A stretch of 64,000 nucleotides of DNA from GCA-2720975 sp964467985 (GCA_964467985.1 CAYXTP010000011.1:68745-132744), one strand, 5' to 3'; numbered from the stretch's first letter, positions 45,823 to 55,601 are shown. Notes: generated by a model not told the origin, from the sequence alone. Program-made: numbers and translations.

Positions 45823-48800
45823 GTGCTCAAGAACCTGATTCGCTTCTCAATCGAACACGCCGCCCTGGTGTTGATCGCCGGTCTGCTGCTCCTGGGCTGG
45901 GCCGCCTACCGGTTGCCCGACTCACCGGTGGATGTCTTTCCGGACCTGAACTCCCCCACCGTTGTGGTCATGACGGAGGCCCCCGGGCTGGCGGCCGACG
46001 AGGTGGAACAGTACGTCACATTCCCAGTGGAAGCCGCGGCGCGCGGAGTGCCGGGCGTGCGACGCGTGCGCTCCAGCAGCGCCATCGGGCTCTCGATCGC
46101 CTACATCGAATTCGACTGGGGTATGGATATCTATCGTGCGCGGCAACTGGTGGCCGAACGTCTGGATGCCGTGCGCGAAGAACTGCCCCAGGGCAGCCAC
46201 GCGGAGATGACGCCCATCACCTCCATCACGGGTGAGATCATGCTGCTGGCCCTGTCTTCTCCCGATGGTTCCGTCGACGACCTGACGCTGCGCGCTTTCG
46301 GTGAGTTCGACCTGCGCAACCGTCTGCTGGCGATCCCGGGTGTAGCCCAGGTTTCGGTCATTGGCGGGCAGCTGCCCGAGTACCAGGTGTTGGTCAATCA
46401 GGAGTCCCTACGCCTGTACGGCCTGACCGTGCGGGATGTGGCCGCCGCCGCCCAGGCCTCTCACAGCACGCTGAGTGCGGGTTATCTCCCCGACGCGGAG
46501 CACCTGGAGATTCCCATTCGTCAGAGCGGCCGCGTGCGCTCGGTGGACGACATCGCCGGCAGCTTGGTGAAGATTCATGAGGGTGCGCCGGTCACGATCG
46601 GGCAAGTCGCCGAGGTCCGCTTGGGCCCGGCACCGGCGCGCGGAAGCGGCGCTGACGCCGGTCGCCCAGCGGTCATCCTGACCCTCAAGAAGGCCATGGG
46701 CACCAACACCCTGACGCTCACCGAGGCCGTGGACGAACTGCTGGACGGCCTGGAAGCCTCCATGCAAAACGGCATTGCCATCAACCGCGAGGTCTTCCGC
46801 CAATCCGACTTCATTGAGTTGGCCGTACACAACGTGGTGATCGCGCTGCGCGATGCGGCCTTGATCGTCTCGATCATCTTGTTGCTGTTCCTGCTCAACC
46901 TGCGCACAACCCTTGTGACCCTGACAGCCCTTCCCCTATCCCTGGCCGCGGGCATCCTCACCCTGCAAGCTCTCGGGGAAACGATCAACGTCATGACCTT
47001 GGGTGGTCTCGCGATCGCAGTGGGCAGCTTGGTGGATGACGCCATCATCGACGTGGAAAACGTCTTTAGGCGCCTCAAGCAGAACGCGCTCTTGCCTGAT
47101 GCGTCCCGCCGTGCCACACGGGCGGTAATTTTCGATGCCAGCAATGAGATTCGGCCGGCGATGGTCTTCGCGACGCTATTGATCGGTTTGGTGTTCATGC
47201 CGCTGATGTTCCTGGACGGCATCGAGGGCCGCTTCTTCAGGCCCCTGGGCATCGCTTTCGTGGTGTCCCTAGCCGCGTCCCTACTCGTCGCCCTCACGGT
47301 GACGCCAGCCCTGTGCCGCGTACTGCTGGGGGGGAAAGCGCAAGTAGCGGATAGACCCGAGAGTTTTGTCGTGCGCGCATTGAAGCGCATGTACGAGCCG
47401 ACTTTGCACAGGGCCCTTGCTCACAAGGGCCTGCTGCTGAGCGCTGCCGCCCTGGTCACGGCCGCGACCCTGTGGTTGGGATCAACCTTCGGCTCATCAT
47501 TCCTCCCGGAGTTCCATGAAGGCACGTTTACAGTGGGGGTCTTCGCGCCGCCCGGCACGTCTCTGCGAGCCAGCGGTCGTTTGGCCTCCTCTATCGAGTC
47601 CCAGTTCCTTGAACTCGATGGCGTACGCAGTGTCACACGTCGCACCGGCCGGGCGGAGCGGGATGAACACGCCGAGCCCGTAAGCACTTCCGAGTTGGAT
47701 GTGACGATCCTGCCAGGCCACTCCATGGAAGACGTCCGCGCGCGCATGTCCGGGGTGCTCGATCGGGTGCCTGGTGTGACCTCCAACATCGGTCAGCCCA
47801 TCAGTCACCGCCTGAGCCACATCCTGTCCGGTACACCCGCGGCCATTGCCATCAACGTCTACGGAGACGATCTGAACACCCTGCGACAAATCGCCAAGGA
47901 CGTCGAGGTGGAACTCGAGACCCTGCCCGGTGCGCGGGACATCGCCGCCAACCGCGAACTGATGATCCAGTCCTTGCCCATCAGCTACCGTCCGGCGGAC
48001 CTGGCCGCCTACGGCCTGACTCCGGCCGACGCAGCGAGTCAGGTACGCGATGCTTTCTTCGGTGTGAAGGTCGCGGAAGTCCACGAGGGTGTGCGTCGCT
48101 ACGATCTTGCGGTGCGGCTGTCCCCCGAAGACCGCGCCGAGGAGGACGACTTGCGACGGCTGGTCCTGCGCGGTGCGGCGGGTGCTCTCGTGCGCCTCGA
48201 AGAAGTCGCGGACCTGGGCCCCGAGATGACCTCCAATCTGATCGCTCGCGAGGACTCCCAGCGCAAGGCCGTGATCTCGCTCAATGTAGCCGAGGGCGCC
48301 AACCTCGGACACTTGGTCGAAGCCGTGCGCGAGCGTGTGGACCCCATCGTCCAACGCGCGGGCTACCGCGTAAAATACGGGGGCCAATTCGAAGCCCAGC
48401 AATCCGCTACACGCACGATCCTGTGGTCGAGTCTGGTGGTCCTGTCCCTGATGGTCGTCATCCTGAACCTGGCCATCGGTTCCGTGAAGGACTCGATCCT
48501 GGTGTTGGTCAACCTACCATTGGCCCTAATCGGTGGAGTGCTCGCCCTTTTTCTCGTTGAGTCCCCCAACCTCATTCGGAACATCTCAGCGCTCTTCGGG
48601 GCGGGCGCCTACGTAGCTCCAGTGCTCTCTATCGCCAGCCTAGTGGGCTTCATCACCCTCTTTGGAATCGCGGTGCGCAACGGCATCTTGCTCGTGAACC
48701 ACTACACCTACCTGATGACGCACGAGAACCACTCGGTCTACAGCGCTATCATCCAAGGCTCCCTAGAACGAGTGGTGCCGATCTTGATGACGGCCCTCAC

Positions 48801-48981
48801 GGCCGCCCTGGCCCTGGCCCCGCTCGTCCTGCAAGGCGACCAGTCGGGCAACGAGATCCTGGCCCCGCTGTCGGTCGTGATTCTGGGCGGTCTGCTTAGC
48901 TCCACCTTCCTGAACCTGATTCTCGTGCCCGCCGGTTACGCTCTGATCCACGGCGCGCGTCGCCCGGGCCCCACTCGTTGA
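45823..48981 (+). CDS. Heavy-metal RND efflux pump (CusA/CzcA family)
   Basis: Proton-driven inner-membrane pump of 1052 residues with 12 membrane helices in two halves and two large periplasmic loops. Start GTG 45823. The first half begins 'IEHAALVLIAGLLLLGWAAY' and 'SPVDVFPDLNSPTVVVMTEA'; helix 4 contains 'LAIAVGSLVDDAIIDVENVF' with the Asp residues of proton relay; the second half has 'AVRNGILLVNHYTYLMTHEN'. The docking-domain style and the VDD-DVEN form match the heavy-metal branch rather than drug pumps. The exact metal (Cu/Ag or Zn/Co/Cd/Ni) is not settled by visible residues. Central gene of the efflux operon. Confidence 0.92.
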   Translation: MLKNLIRFSIEHAALVLIAGLLLLGWAAYRLPDSPVDVFPDLNSPTVVVMTEAPGLAADEVEQYVTFPVEAAARGVPGVRRVRSSSAIGLSIAYIEFDWGMDIYRARQLVAERLDAVREELPQGSHAEMTPITSITGEIMLLALSSPDGSVDDLTLRAFGEFDLRNRLLAIPGVAQVSVIGGQLPEYQVLVNQESLRLYGLTVRDVAAAAQASHSTLSAGYLPDAEHLEIPIRQSGRVRSVDDIAGSLVKIHEGAPVTIGQVAEVRLGPAPARGSGADAGRPAVILTLKKAMGTNTLTLTEAVDELLDGLEASMQNGIAINREVFRQSDFIELAVHNVVIALRDAALIVSIILLLFLLNLRTTLVTLTALPLSLAAGILTLQALGETINVMTLGGLAIAVGSLVDDAIIDVENVFRRLKQNALLPDASRRATRAVIFDASNEIRPAMVFATLLIGLVFMPLMFLDGIEGRFFRPLGIAFVVSLAASLLVALTVTPALCRVLLGGKAQVADRPESFVVRALKRMYEPTLHRALAHKGLLLSAAALVTAATLWLGSTFGSSFLPEFHEGTFTVGVFAPPGTSLRASGRLASSIESQFLELDGVRSVTRRTGRAERDEHAEPVSTSELDVTILPGHSMEDVRARMSGVLDRVPGVTSNIGQPISHRLSHILSGTPAAIAINVYGDDLNTLRQIAKDVEVELETLPGARDIAANRELMIQSLPISYRPADLAAYGLTPADAASQVRDAFFGVKVAEVHEGVRRYDLAVRLSPEDRAEEDDLRRLVLRGAAGALVRLEEVADLGPEMTSNLIAREDSQRKAVISLNVAEGANLGHLVEAVRERVDPIVQRAGYRVKYGGQFEAQQSATRTILWSSLVVLSLMVVILNLAIGSVKDSILVLVNLPLALIGGVLALFLVESPNLIRNISALFGAGAYVAPVLSIASLVGFITLFGIAVRNGILLVNHYTYLMTHENHSVYSAIIQGSLERVVPILMTALTAALALAPLVLQGDQSGNEILAPLSVVILGGLLSSTFLNLILVPAGYALIHGARRPGPTR

Positions 48982-49013
48982 TCCGATCTAGTTCCAACCT
49001 ACTCGCCCTCCCC

Positions 49014-49499
49014 ATGCTGCAATTGTCCCTCCGCACCCGCGCCGCCTTCGTTTCCATGATCGTTCTCGGTCTGCCCGCCTGCAGCGACGACCACGATCAC
49101 GACCACTCCACCGACTCCACCTCCGAGGAGTCAACCGAACCCGATCACGGCGGCCAGGATCACGAGCACAACGAAGAATCACTGGGCTCCGTCACCGTAG
49201 GCGACATGACCGTGGAGCTCGCCCAGGGCCACGGGCACGTCGTGCCCGGCGGCGAATCCCAGCTTGTCGTCAAGCTGCCCTATACCGACGGTGGGTCCAC
49301 GATCGTACGCGCCTGGCTTGGCACCCAAGACCGCACCATGTCCTACGTCGGCCTTGGTGAGTACGCCGCGTCCCACGACGACTACGACATCCACGTAACG
49401 GCCCCCGACCCCCTGCCTTCCCCCCTGCTTTGGTGGTTCGAGCTTGAGTCACCTGAGGGCGACAAGCAGTTGGGTTCGGTGGCCCCATTGGTCAAGTAG
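49014..49499 (+). CDS. His/Asp-rich lipoprotein closing the metal-efflux operon
   Basis: 161 residues from ATG 49014, with a lipoprotein signal ('MIVLGLPACSDD'); a TTG at 48978 overlapping the pump stop is an alternative start. Right after the lipid Cys comes an Asp/His/Ser/Glu-rich run ('DDHDHDHSTDS', 'DHGGQDHEHNEES'), then a beta-sandwich-like domain ('SVTVGDMTVELAQGHGHVVP', 'SQLVVKLPYTDGGSTIVRAW'). Probably a periplasmic or outer-membrane metal-binding chaperone or sensor for the pump. No named family recognised. Confidence 0.7.
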   Translation: MLQLSLRTRAAFVSMIVLGLPACSDDHDHDHSTDSTSEESTEPDHGGQDHEHNEESLGSVTVGDMTVELAQGHGHVVPGGESQLVVKLPYTDGGSTIVRAWLGTQDRTMSYVGLGEYAASHDDYDIHVTAPDPLPSPLLWWFELESPEGDKQLGSVAPLVK

Positions 49500-49573
49500 A
49501 ACCAGATTCGGGCGGCGTGGCACATCCGCCTCCGCGCTCGCTGCCACATTCCAAGGCCTGAAACCGAAGTCCC

Positions 49574-50086
49574 ATGTCGAGCCACCCCGACCGAGAATCG
49601 CGACTGCGTCCTGCAACACCTGAGGACGCCGCAGCGCTCGCTCGTGTCTACAATCACTACATCGAGAACACCGTGGTGACCTTCGAGGAAACGCCGGTGT
49701 CGCCAGCCGACATGACTTCGCGTCTGAGTGAGATCAGGGACGCTGAATTCCCCTGGTTGGTTGCCGATCGGGATGGCGACGTGGCGGGGTTTGCCTACGC
49801 GGGCCCGTGGAAAGGCCGTTGTGCCTACAGGCACTCAGCGGAGATCACGGTCTACCTCGATCCACAACAGGTGGGCCGTGGACTCGGCTCGCAACTCTAT
49901 GCGGAGCTGATCAACATCCTGAAGGACCGCGGCTTCCACGCGATCATGGGTGGGATTGCTCTACCCAATGCGGCCAGCGTTGCGTTGCATGAGAAATTCG
50001 GCCTTGAGAAGGTGGCCCACTTCAAGGAAGTCGGCTTCAAGTTCGAGCGTTGGGTGGATGTCGGATACTGGCAGCGCCGGCTCTAA
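49574..50086 (+). CDS. GNAT acetyltransferase, phosphinothricin-acetyltransferase-like
   Basis: 170 residues, cytoplasmic. Sequence 'LRPATPEDAAALARVYNHYI' with 'ENTVVTFEETPVS', then 'AYAGPWKGRCAYRHSAEITV', the acetyl-CoA loop 'QQVGRGLGSQLYAELINIL', and 'NAASVALHEKFGLEKVAHFK' match the Pat/Bar/MnaT branch of GNATs, which acetylate the amino group of phosphinothricin, methionine sulfone or similar amino acids. In the environment the natural substrate is likely methionine sulfone/sulfoximine or an unknown amino acid. Same strand as the efflux operon, 74 bases downstream. Confidence 0.85.
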   Translation: MSSHPDRESRLRPATPEDAAALARVYNHYIENTVVTFEETPVSPADMTSRLSEIRDAEFPWLVADRDGDVAGFAYAGPWKGRCAYRHSAEITVYLDPQQVGRGLGSQLYAELINILKDRGFHAIMGGIALPNAASVALHEKFGLEKVAHFKEVGFKFERWVDVGYWQRRL

Positions 50087-50143
50087 ACCTGCGGCGCGGG
50101 CAGCGGCGGGTGGGGCCTGACGAACGACCCCAACCCTTGACGC

Positions 50144-52528
50144 TCACTCTTCGGTCGACGGGCGGGCCGAGAGGCGACCGGAGCCGGCCTGGGCCTCCGG
50201 CAATCCCAGCAATCGGATCGACTCCTCGAGGAGAAACTCGTCCTCCATGAACGGTTCGTAGGAGATGTCCTGCCAGCGCACACGGCCCTTGCCGTCGATG
50301 AGGTAGGTGCCGTGCAAGGCGACACCTTCGAAGTCGTCGTGGGCCCGCCAGCGTTTGAATTCGACAAGGTCCGGGTCGGCCAGGATCGGAAAGGGGTATC
50401 CCGTTTCTTCAGTGTCTTCAGCTTGCGAGTCGTTGAGTTCCGCGATGGAGTCCGTTCCGATGGCCACGATATCGATGCCTGCCGCCTTGAACTTCTCGGC
50501 GGCTGGGCCGAAGGCGTTGAGTTGCTCGACACAGTGCACACAGCCGAATCCCAGGAAGAAGATCACGAGTACGGGCCGGCCCTCGTAGTCGGCCAGCGCG
50601 ACCTCGCCGTCGAACCCATCAGGAAGCCGGAATCCCGGGGCGGTCGGCGGAGTCCAGCGGAATGGCCCCAGTGTCGCGAGGTCCACACGCTGCCCCACAT
50701 CGGGTGCCGTCGTGGCGGCCGGCCGCCAGTCCGCGGCTAAGCCGCGAGCCTCGACCAGCGGAGCCAAACGTTCAAAGGCGGGCATGCCCAGATCTGCCCG
50801 GGCGCAACGCTCACGCAGGGCATCAAACACCTCGAGCGCCTCGTCGCGCTCGCCGGCAGCATCGAGGACGTAGGCCAGCACGGCCTGGGGGTACACCTGG
50901 GACTCTTTGCCCTTGGCTGCCTCACGTGCCAGGTCCAAGGCCTGCTGCGCGTCGTCCGCATCCAGACAGAGCAGTGCCAGGTGCGCCTTGTCAAAGCGAC
51001 GCTTGCGCAGCAACGAGATCGTCTCCTTCAATTCCTCATCCGCAAGGTCGCCCGCCAATGCCGCGTGCAGAGCCACCAGGGCTTCGTGCTTGTCGCGCAA
51101 GTCATCGAGGATGCGTTGGTGTTCATCGAGCACCTCGTCCATGGCGGCTCGAACGTCGGAAGCCTTGAGCTCCGCCTCCAAGCCATCTGCCTCTGCCGAC
51201 TCAAGAGCCTCGACACGCTCCAGTTTGGCGGAGTCGATTGCCATGGACAGGGCGGCCAAGTGCTGCTCAAAGCCGGATTCGTCGCGCACATAGGCATAGG
51301 CCTTGGCTAGTCGATAGAGGCGATCCGCTCGATCCACGGGGCGCTCCTCGTCGGGCTCGGCGGGAGCGAGGTACATGGTTTGTGACAACCGAATCAAGTC
51401 ATCCCACTGCTCGAATAGCTCCAGCGTCTCCAGCAACCGCCGGCGGCCGTAGGATGCGCTGCACCCACGCTTGTCCAGGGTGTTGTACTTGGGGTGGCGC
51501 GGCAACTCGATCATGTTCTTGGCCAGGTCAATGGCCTCCGTCACGCGACCTTGCTGGCGCAGGCTGCGCACGAGCCACTCGTTGTTGTGGGCGTAGTTGT
51601 GAATCTGATCGGGCAGCACGTGATCGCGAATCATGTACGCGTGGTCCACACGCGCCGAGGCCTCTTGCTGGTAGGCCGCGTCGTCGTGGCGGCCGAGACG
51701 ATCAAATATGTGCCCCCCCATGTGCCACATGTGGGCCACGCCGGGTGCGCTGAGTCCAGACTTGACGGCCGCTTCCACGACACGTTCGGCTGAGTCTTTC
51801 GCGTCCCACAGGTGGATGCGGTAGTGGTGCGCCGGGTGCATCGGCGCGACGTCGAAAATCTGCTGCAGCAAGGCCTCGTTGGCTTGCCGACTGGTGAGCG
51901 TCACGCCCAGTCGCCGATTGAGCCAGAGTCGATTGACGAGGAAGGCCTTGGCTTCAATGTCATCCGGGTAATCCCAGATGATCTCCTCGTAGTCCCGCGC
52001 CAGCCGCTCCGCCCGGGACTTGCGGCCCTTCTTCAGCGACTCCTCCTGCTTCTTCTTTTCGTCCTCCTCCATTTCCTTCAAACGCTCCGGAGTCTCGGCT
52101 CCCAATACGTCGTGGAAACGAGCCAGGGAATCGATGTACTGCTGTTCACGCTTGTCGGCCAGACCGCGCTTGAGCCAAGCCACGCGGGCAAACCCTGCGG
52201 CTCGCTCGCCGTTGTCCACGTTGGCCATGGCCATGCCCCAGTAGGCCATGGCGCAGTCTGGGTCGATGGCGGCGATCTGTCTGAAAGTGCGCTCGGCCTC
52301 GAAGTACCAGAAGCCATGCAATTGGCCGATCCCTTGGTCAAACAACAGCTGAGAGTCCGTGTCGGAACAGGTGATGGAGAAATGGACGCCGGCTTGACCG
52401 GGCATGAGGTAAGCCGCCTGACGCGGCCCTTCATTGAAGACCTCTCCGTGACTGGAATGGCCTTCCGGCAGTTCCTCTTGGGCGAACGCGGGAGCGGCAC
52501 AACACAGGCAGACAAGCAGTCGTTTCAT
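50144..52528 (-). CDS. Exported TPR protein with C-terminal redoxin domain
   Basis: 794 residues from ATG 52528, which overlaps the stop of the upstream gene (ATGA). Signal peptide 'VCLCCAAPAFAQ'. Residues 30-140 contain 'AGVHFSITCSDTDSQLLFDQ' and 'HGFWYFEAERTFRQIAAIDP', typical of a planctomycete TPR family that treats 'dead weight' of repeats across the first 600 residues (many helices, a Lys/Glu-rich coiled stretch near residue 165). The last 170 residues are a thioredoxin-fold AhpC/TSA-like domain with 'VLVIFFLGFGCVHCVEQLNA'; the Cys pair CVHC is near residue 663. It could be a periplasmic thiol-disulfide or peroxide-handling enzyme with a protein-binding N-terminus. Third gene of a coupled operon. 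Confidence 0.75.
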   Translation of the reverse strand: MKRLLVCLCCAAPAFAQEELPEGHSSHGEVFNEGPRQAAYLMPGQAGVHFSITCSDTDSQLLFDQGIGQLHGFWYFEAERTFRQIAAIDPDCAMAYWGMAMANVDNGERAAGFARVAWLKRGLADKREQQYIDSLARFHDVLGAETPERLKEMEEDEKKKQEESLKKGRKSRAERLARDYEEIIWDYPDDIEAKAFLVNRLWLNRRLGVTLTSRQANEALLQQIFDVAPMHPAHHYRIHLWDAKDSAERVVEAAVKSGLSAPGVAHMWHMGGHIFDRLGRHDDAAYQQEASARVDHAYMIRDHVLPDQIHNYAHNNEWLVRSLRQQGRVTEAIDLAKNMIELPRHPKYNTLDKRGCSASYGRRRLLETLELFEQWDDLIRLSQTMYLAPAEPDEERPVDRADRLYRLAKAYAYVRDESGFEQHLAALSMAIDSAKLERVEALESAEADGLEAELKASDVRAAMDEVLDEHQRILDDLRDKHEALVALHAALAGDLADEELKETISLLRKRRFDKAHLALLCLDADDAQQALDLAREAAKGKESQVYPQAVLAYVLDAAGERDEALEVFDALRERCARADLGMPAFERLAPLVEARGLAADWRPAATTAPDVGQRVDLATLGPFRWTPPTAPGFRLPDGFDGEVALADYEGRPVLVIFFLGFGCVHCVEQLNAFGPAAEKFKAAGIDIVAIGTDSIAELNDSQAEDTEETGYPFPILADPDLVEFKRWRAHDDFEGVALHGTYLIDGKGRVRWQDISYEPFMEDEFLLEESIRLLGLPEAQAGSGRLSARPSTEE

Positions 52529-53604
52529 CGGGTTCGTTCTTCCATTTTCCAAAAAGCGATTCCGCCCGCCTGCAGACCGAGGTCCACCGACGCGACGAGT
52601 TTCAGGTCCGTAAGATGTACCACATCGAGGGAGCCAGGCTCACCCCCAATCCCCTCACTGGAGACGAAGGCGTACTTGCCGTCGGGGGAGATCACCACTC
52701 CATGGGTGATGCGGCGAGTGGATGGCAGGCGCGCGACCTCCTCGTACTTGGCGAGGTCCCAGACACCGATCGCGGCGGCTCCCTTGTAGGTCACCACGAG
52801 TTGCTTGCCGTCGGGAGTGATTTCCAGGTTGTAGGGGGCCTTTGCAGTGGGCAGGCGCCGGGTCACCTCCCAGTCGTTGAGGTCGACTTCCACGACCTGG
52901 GCCGAGCCGTTCAAGCACACGAAGGCCCGCTTGCCATCCGGATGGGGCTGAACCCAAGTGGGCTTGGTCACCGCGTCGTGGTGATCGCCCGTTCTCGGCC
53001 GGGCAATGCCGCCCGTCCCGTCATCCAGGTGCAAGCGTCTCCGGACCTGAAAATTGCGCGCGTCCAGCTCGATCAACTCGTCGCTCATCATCGCGCAGGA
53101 GTAGTGGCGCTTGCCATCGAACGAAAGCCTCGACCCGTGGGGCATGGAGCCAGTCGTCGTACGGGCGACCTCGACCATCTCATCGGGATCGACCACCGAG
53201 ACCGAACTGGGACTCATGTCGCCGTGCAGATCAAAATTAACGCAGTACAGGAGTCCCGTGTCCGCAGAAATCTGCATGGTCGCCGGGAAGAGCCCCAGCT
53301 CTACCTGTCCGACGAGGCCGTTGTCAGCGGTCCTGTACTTGTACAGCGTGCCGTAGGGCATGCCGTGCGCCATCGAGAGATACCAATGCTCACCGCCCGG
53401 ATCGACGGTCAACCCGTGGGGCCCTTCGATCTCCGTCGGCATGTAACCCACGCTGATGAGCTCAGCGACGCTCGCCTGCTTCCCATCGAAGCGTACCACG
53501 TGCACCTGATCCGCCGACTCGGCGGTCACATAGACAAAGTAGTCGCTCTCAAGGGGCTGGCTGCCCAGCCCGAGGCCGGCAGAGAGAATTAGCGCGAGAC
53601 TCAA
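52525..53604 (-). CDS. YncE/NHL-like beta-propeller protein, exported
   Basis: 359 residues, TTG start at 53604 overlapping the upstream stop (TTGA). A short hydrophobic N-terminus ('MSLALILSAGLGLGSQ') acts as a signal. Repeated blades: 'GPHGLTVDPGGEHWYLSMAH', 'FPATMQISADTGLLYCVNFD', 'MPHGSRLSFDGKRHYSCAMM', 'PTWVQPHPDGKRAFVCLNGS', 'APYNLEITPDGKQLVVTYKG' and 'ITHGVVISPDGKYAFVSSEG', i.e. at least six blades like YncE or 40-residue-repeat propellers. No catalytic residues recognised; probably binding or scaffold. Second gene of the operon. Confidence 0.8.
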   Translation of the reverse strand: MSLALILSAGLGLGSQPLESDYFVYVTAESADQVHVVRFDGKQASVAELISVGYMPTEIEGPHGLTVDPGGEHWYLSMAHGMPYGTLYKYRTADNGLVGQVELGLFPATMQISADTGLLYCVNFDLHGDMSPSSVSVVDPDEMVEVARTTTGSMPHGSRLSFDGKRHYSCAMMSDELIELDARNFQVRRRLHLDDGTGGIARPRTGDHHDAVTKPTWVQPHPDGKRAFVCLNGSAQVVEVDLNDWEVTRRLPTAKAPYNLEITPDGKQLVVTYKGAAAIGVWDLAKYEEVARLPSTRRITHGVVISPDGKYAFVSSEGIGGEPGSLDVVHLTDLKLVASVDLGLQAGGIAFWKMEERTR

Positions 53605-55601
53605 TTGCTTTCCTCTTCAAAACTCACGCACCACAGGCCCGTGTTCCAGTCCGAGAAGAAGATGTTGCCCTTGTACGGCTGGGGTCCCCAGACCATCGGG
53701 GCGTTGGGGATGTGACCCTCGGGGTCCGCCGGCAGGAAGAACGCAATCTCCCGGCCCTGGCGATAGAGGTCCCCCATCAACTCGCCAGATATGTCCACGA
53801 CTCGCAACCCGCCGTTGTAGTAGGCGCCATAGAGAATGTCGCCCTCAATCCAGAGGTTGTGCGTGCCGGCTTCAGGAACCTGGTAGCGGGCCACTTCGCG
53901 TGGTGACTCCAGGTCCGTGAAGTCGATGAAGTGGAACCATCCGCGCGGATAGGTGGGTAGGCCCTGGGTGTGCAGCCCGTAGGGAAAGGCCTCATCGCCC
54001 GCCACCACGTAGAAGCGCCCGGTCTGCTTGTCCCGATAGGGAAAAGCCGCGTGGTTCCAGCCCGAGGGGTAGGCGTACTTCGCGACGAGCTGCGGCTTGC
54101 TCGGGGAACCACCGCGCAGCCCCGCGCCCACGTCGACGATGTGGACTCCGTTGCGCCAGTTCGAGGAGTAGGCCAAGCCCTCCTCGATCCAAACGTCGTG
54201 GATGGAATGGCCGGGTGTGTCCAGTTCGTAACTGCCGATCGTGCGCGGACTGCGGGGGTCCGCAGCGTCGATCACGTCGTAGCGCCGACCCGCGGACAGG
54301 GCGTAGATGTTGTTCTGGTCCAAGAAGACGTTGTGCACGCCTCCTGTCAGAGCGTCGTCGTAGCTGGTCAGGATCTGCGGCTCACGCGGATTGCTGACAT
54401 CCACCAATACGACGCCGTTCTTGCGGTTCGAGGCGCCTTCCCGGCTGAGAACACACAAGCGCCCATCGGCAGAGACCTTGACATCGTTGACCGTGCGCGC
54501 ATCGACGTTGACCGTAGCGATGCGTTCGATGTGCTCGGGGTCCGTCACGTCCCAGAAAATCGCGTCACCGTTGGCACCCCATGTGCCCGTGACGGCGTAG
54601 TCCCGGCCGTCCACGCCTTCCCAGACCCAAAGGTCAGAGGTGTGCGTCTCAAACACATTGCCGCGTCCGATCAACTCAAGCTCGCGTCCCACGTCGCGGG
54701 GCACGATGCGCACGCTCTTGCGAGCGGTGGTACCGCCGCAGGTGGCGGTGATGGTGTAGATTCCTGGCGCCTCGGCGACAAAGCGTCCGTCCTGCTCGAT
54801 CTGGCCGGTTGCCGCAGAGCCCAGGTCGTCGTCCGGGCGCACCGCCAGGGAGAGCCGCACGGGCACGCCAGCGACCGGGCTACCGTTCACGTCTCGCGCC
54901 ACCGGCGAGAAATGCAACACATCCCCCGTTCGCGCTTCATCGGCATCCGCCTCTAGAGCGAGGCTCGCCACCGGGTTCGCAAGGACTTCGAGGTCTTCAG
55001 TACTCAACACTCCCTCGGCCTTCGCAGCCGCCGTAAAGCGGCCCGGGCTGAGCAACTCGAGTTGCCCAAAGGGTGTGATCATGCCCACGGCAGGATCTGA
55101 ACTGGTCAGGACAAGCTCATCGACTCCGCGCGCTGCACCTCGATCGTCCACGCCCTCCACGCGAATCGGCACTGCGGTACCCGCGTAGAGCCGGCCTTCG
55201 GGCAAGACAATCGTCATTCCGACCAGCGGAGGCGGAAGGACCGTGACGGGAATCTCCGCAGTCAGTCTTTCTCCCAATAGGGATCGGCTCTCCTGCCCTT
55301 CCCCAGTCGAGCCCCGCCGACGCGTGCGGGCGACGATAGTGAAGTTCCCCGGGGCGAGGGCCTCGACTGTGCCGTCATCGTCGATGGTGACCGAGCGTCG
55401 GCCACGCGAAAAGAAGAAGACCTCCCCCTCTACAGTTTGACCATTTCCGTCGACGACCCGCGCCTTGAGGGAGGCGCTCTCTCCCACTTCCAGCTTCAGC
55501 GAAGCCGGTTCGACAACAATTCGTTCGCCGGTGGGCTTGGGGTCCTGAGCGATGGACAGCCCAGACAGAGACAGGCACAGACACAAGGCGGATAGGGACA
55601 T
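53601..55601 (-). CDS. Secreted protein with Big2-like domains and LVIVD propeller repeats
   Basis: 666 residues with a cleavable signal ('LCLCLSLSGLSIAQ'). Three Ig-like Big_2/Bacterial-Ig modules fill about residues 25-305 ('LKLEVGESASLKARVVDGNG', 'SSDPAVGMITPFGQLELLSP', 'GIYTITATCGGTTARKSVRI'), then a propeller of LVIVD-type blades ('DAIFWDVTDPEHIERIATVN', 'VVLVDVSNPREPQILTSYDD', 'YDVIDAADPRSPRTIGSYEL', 'VHIVDVGAGL'). Several His motifs occur in the propeller ('GGVHNVFLD', 'GHSIHDVW', 'GTHNLW'), possible metal sites. AAGGAG precedes the ATG by five bases. First gene of a three-gene operon in which each stop overlaps the next start. Confidence 0.8.
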   Translation of the reverse strand: MSLSALCLCLSLSGLSIAQDPKPTGERIVVEPASLKLEVGESASLKARVVDGNGQTVEGEVFFFSRGRRSVTIDDDGTVEALAPGNFTIVARTRRRGSTGEGQESRSLLGERLTAEIPVTVLPPPLVGMTIVLPEGRLYAGTAVPIRVEGVDDRGAARGVDELVLTSSDPAVGMITPFGQLELLSPGRFTAAAKAEGVLSTEDLEVLANPVASLALEADADEARTGDVLHFSPVARDVNGSPVAGVPVRLSLAVRPDDDLGSAATGQIEQDGRFVAEAPGIYTITATCGGTTARKSVRIVPRDVGRELELIGRGNVFETHTSDLWVWEGVDGRDYAVTGTWGANGDAIFWDVTDPEHIERIATVNVDARTVNDVKVSADGRLCVLSREGASNRKNGVVLVDVSNPREPQILTSYDDALTGGVHNVFLDQNNIYALSAGRRYDVIDAADPRSPRTIGSYELDTPGHSIHDVWIEEGLAYSSNWRNGVHIVDVGAGLRGGSPSKPQLVAKYAYPSGWNHAAFPYRDKQTGRFYVVAGDEAFPYGLHTQGLPTYPRGWFHFIDFTDLESPREVARYQVPEAGTHNLWIEGDILYGAYYNGGLRVVDISGELMGDLYRQGREIAFFLPADPEGHIPNAPMVWGPQPYKGNIFFSDWNTGLWCVSFEEESN

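Noticed and set aside
53970..54956. Open frame of 328 codons on the plus strand
   Set aside because: Antisense to the LVIVD-protein gene; no signal, no domain.
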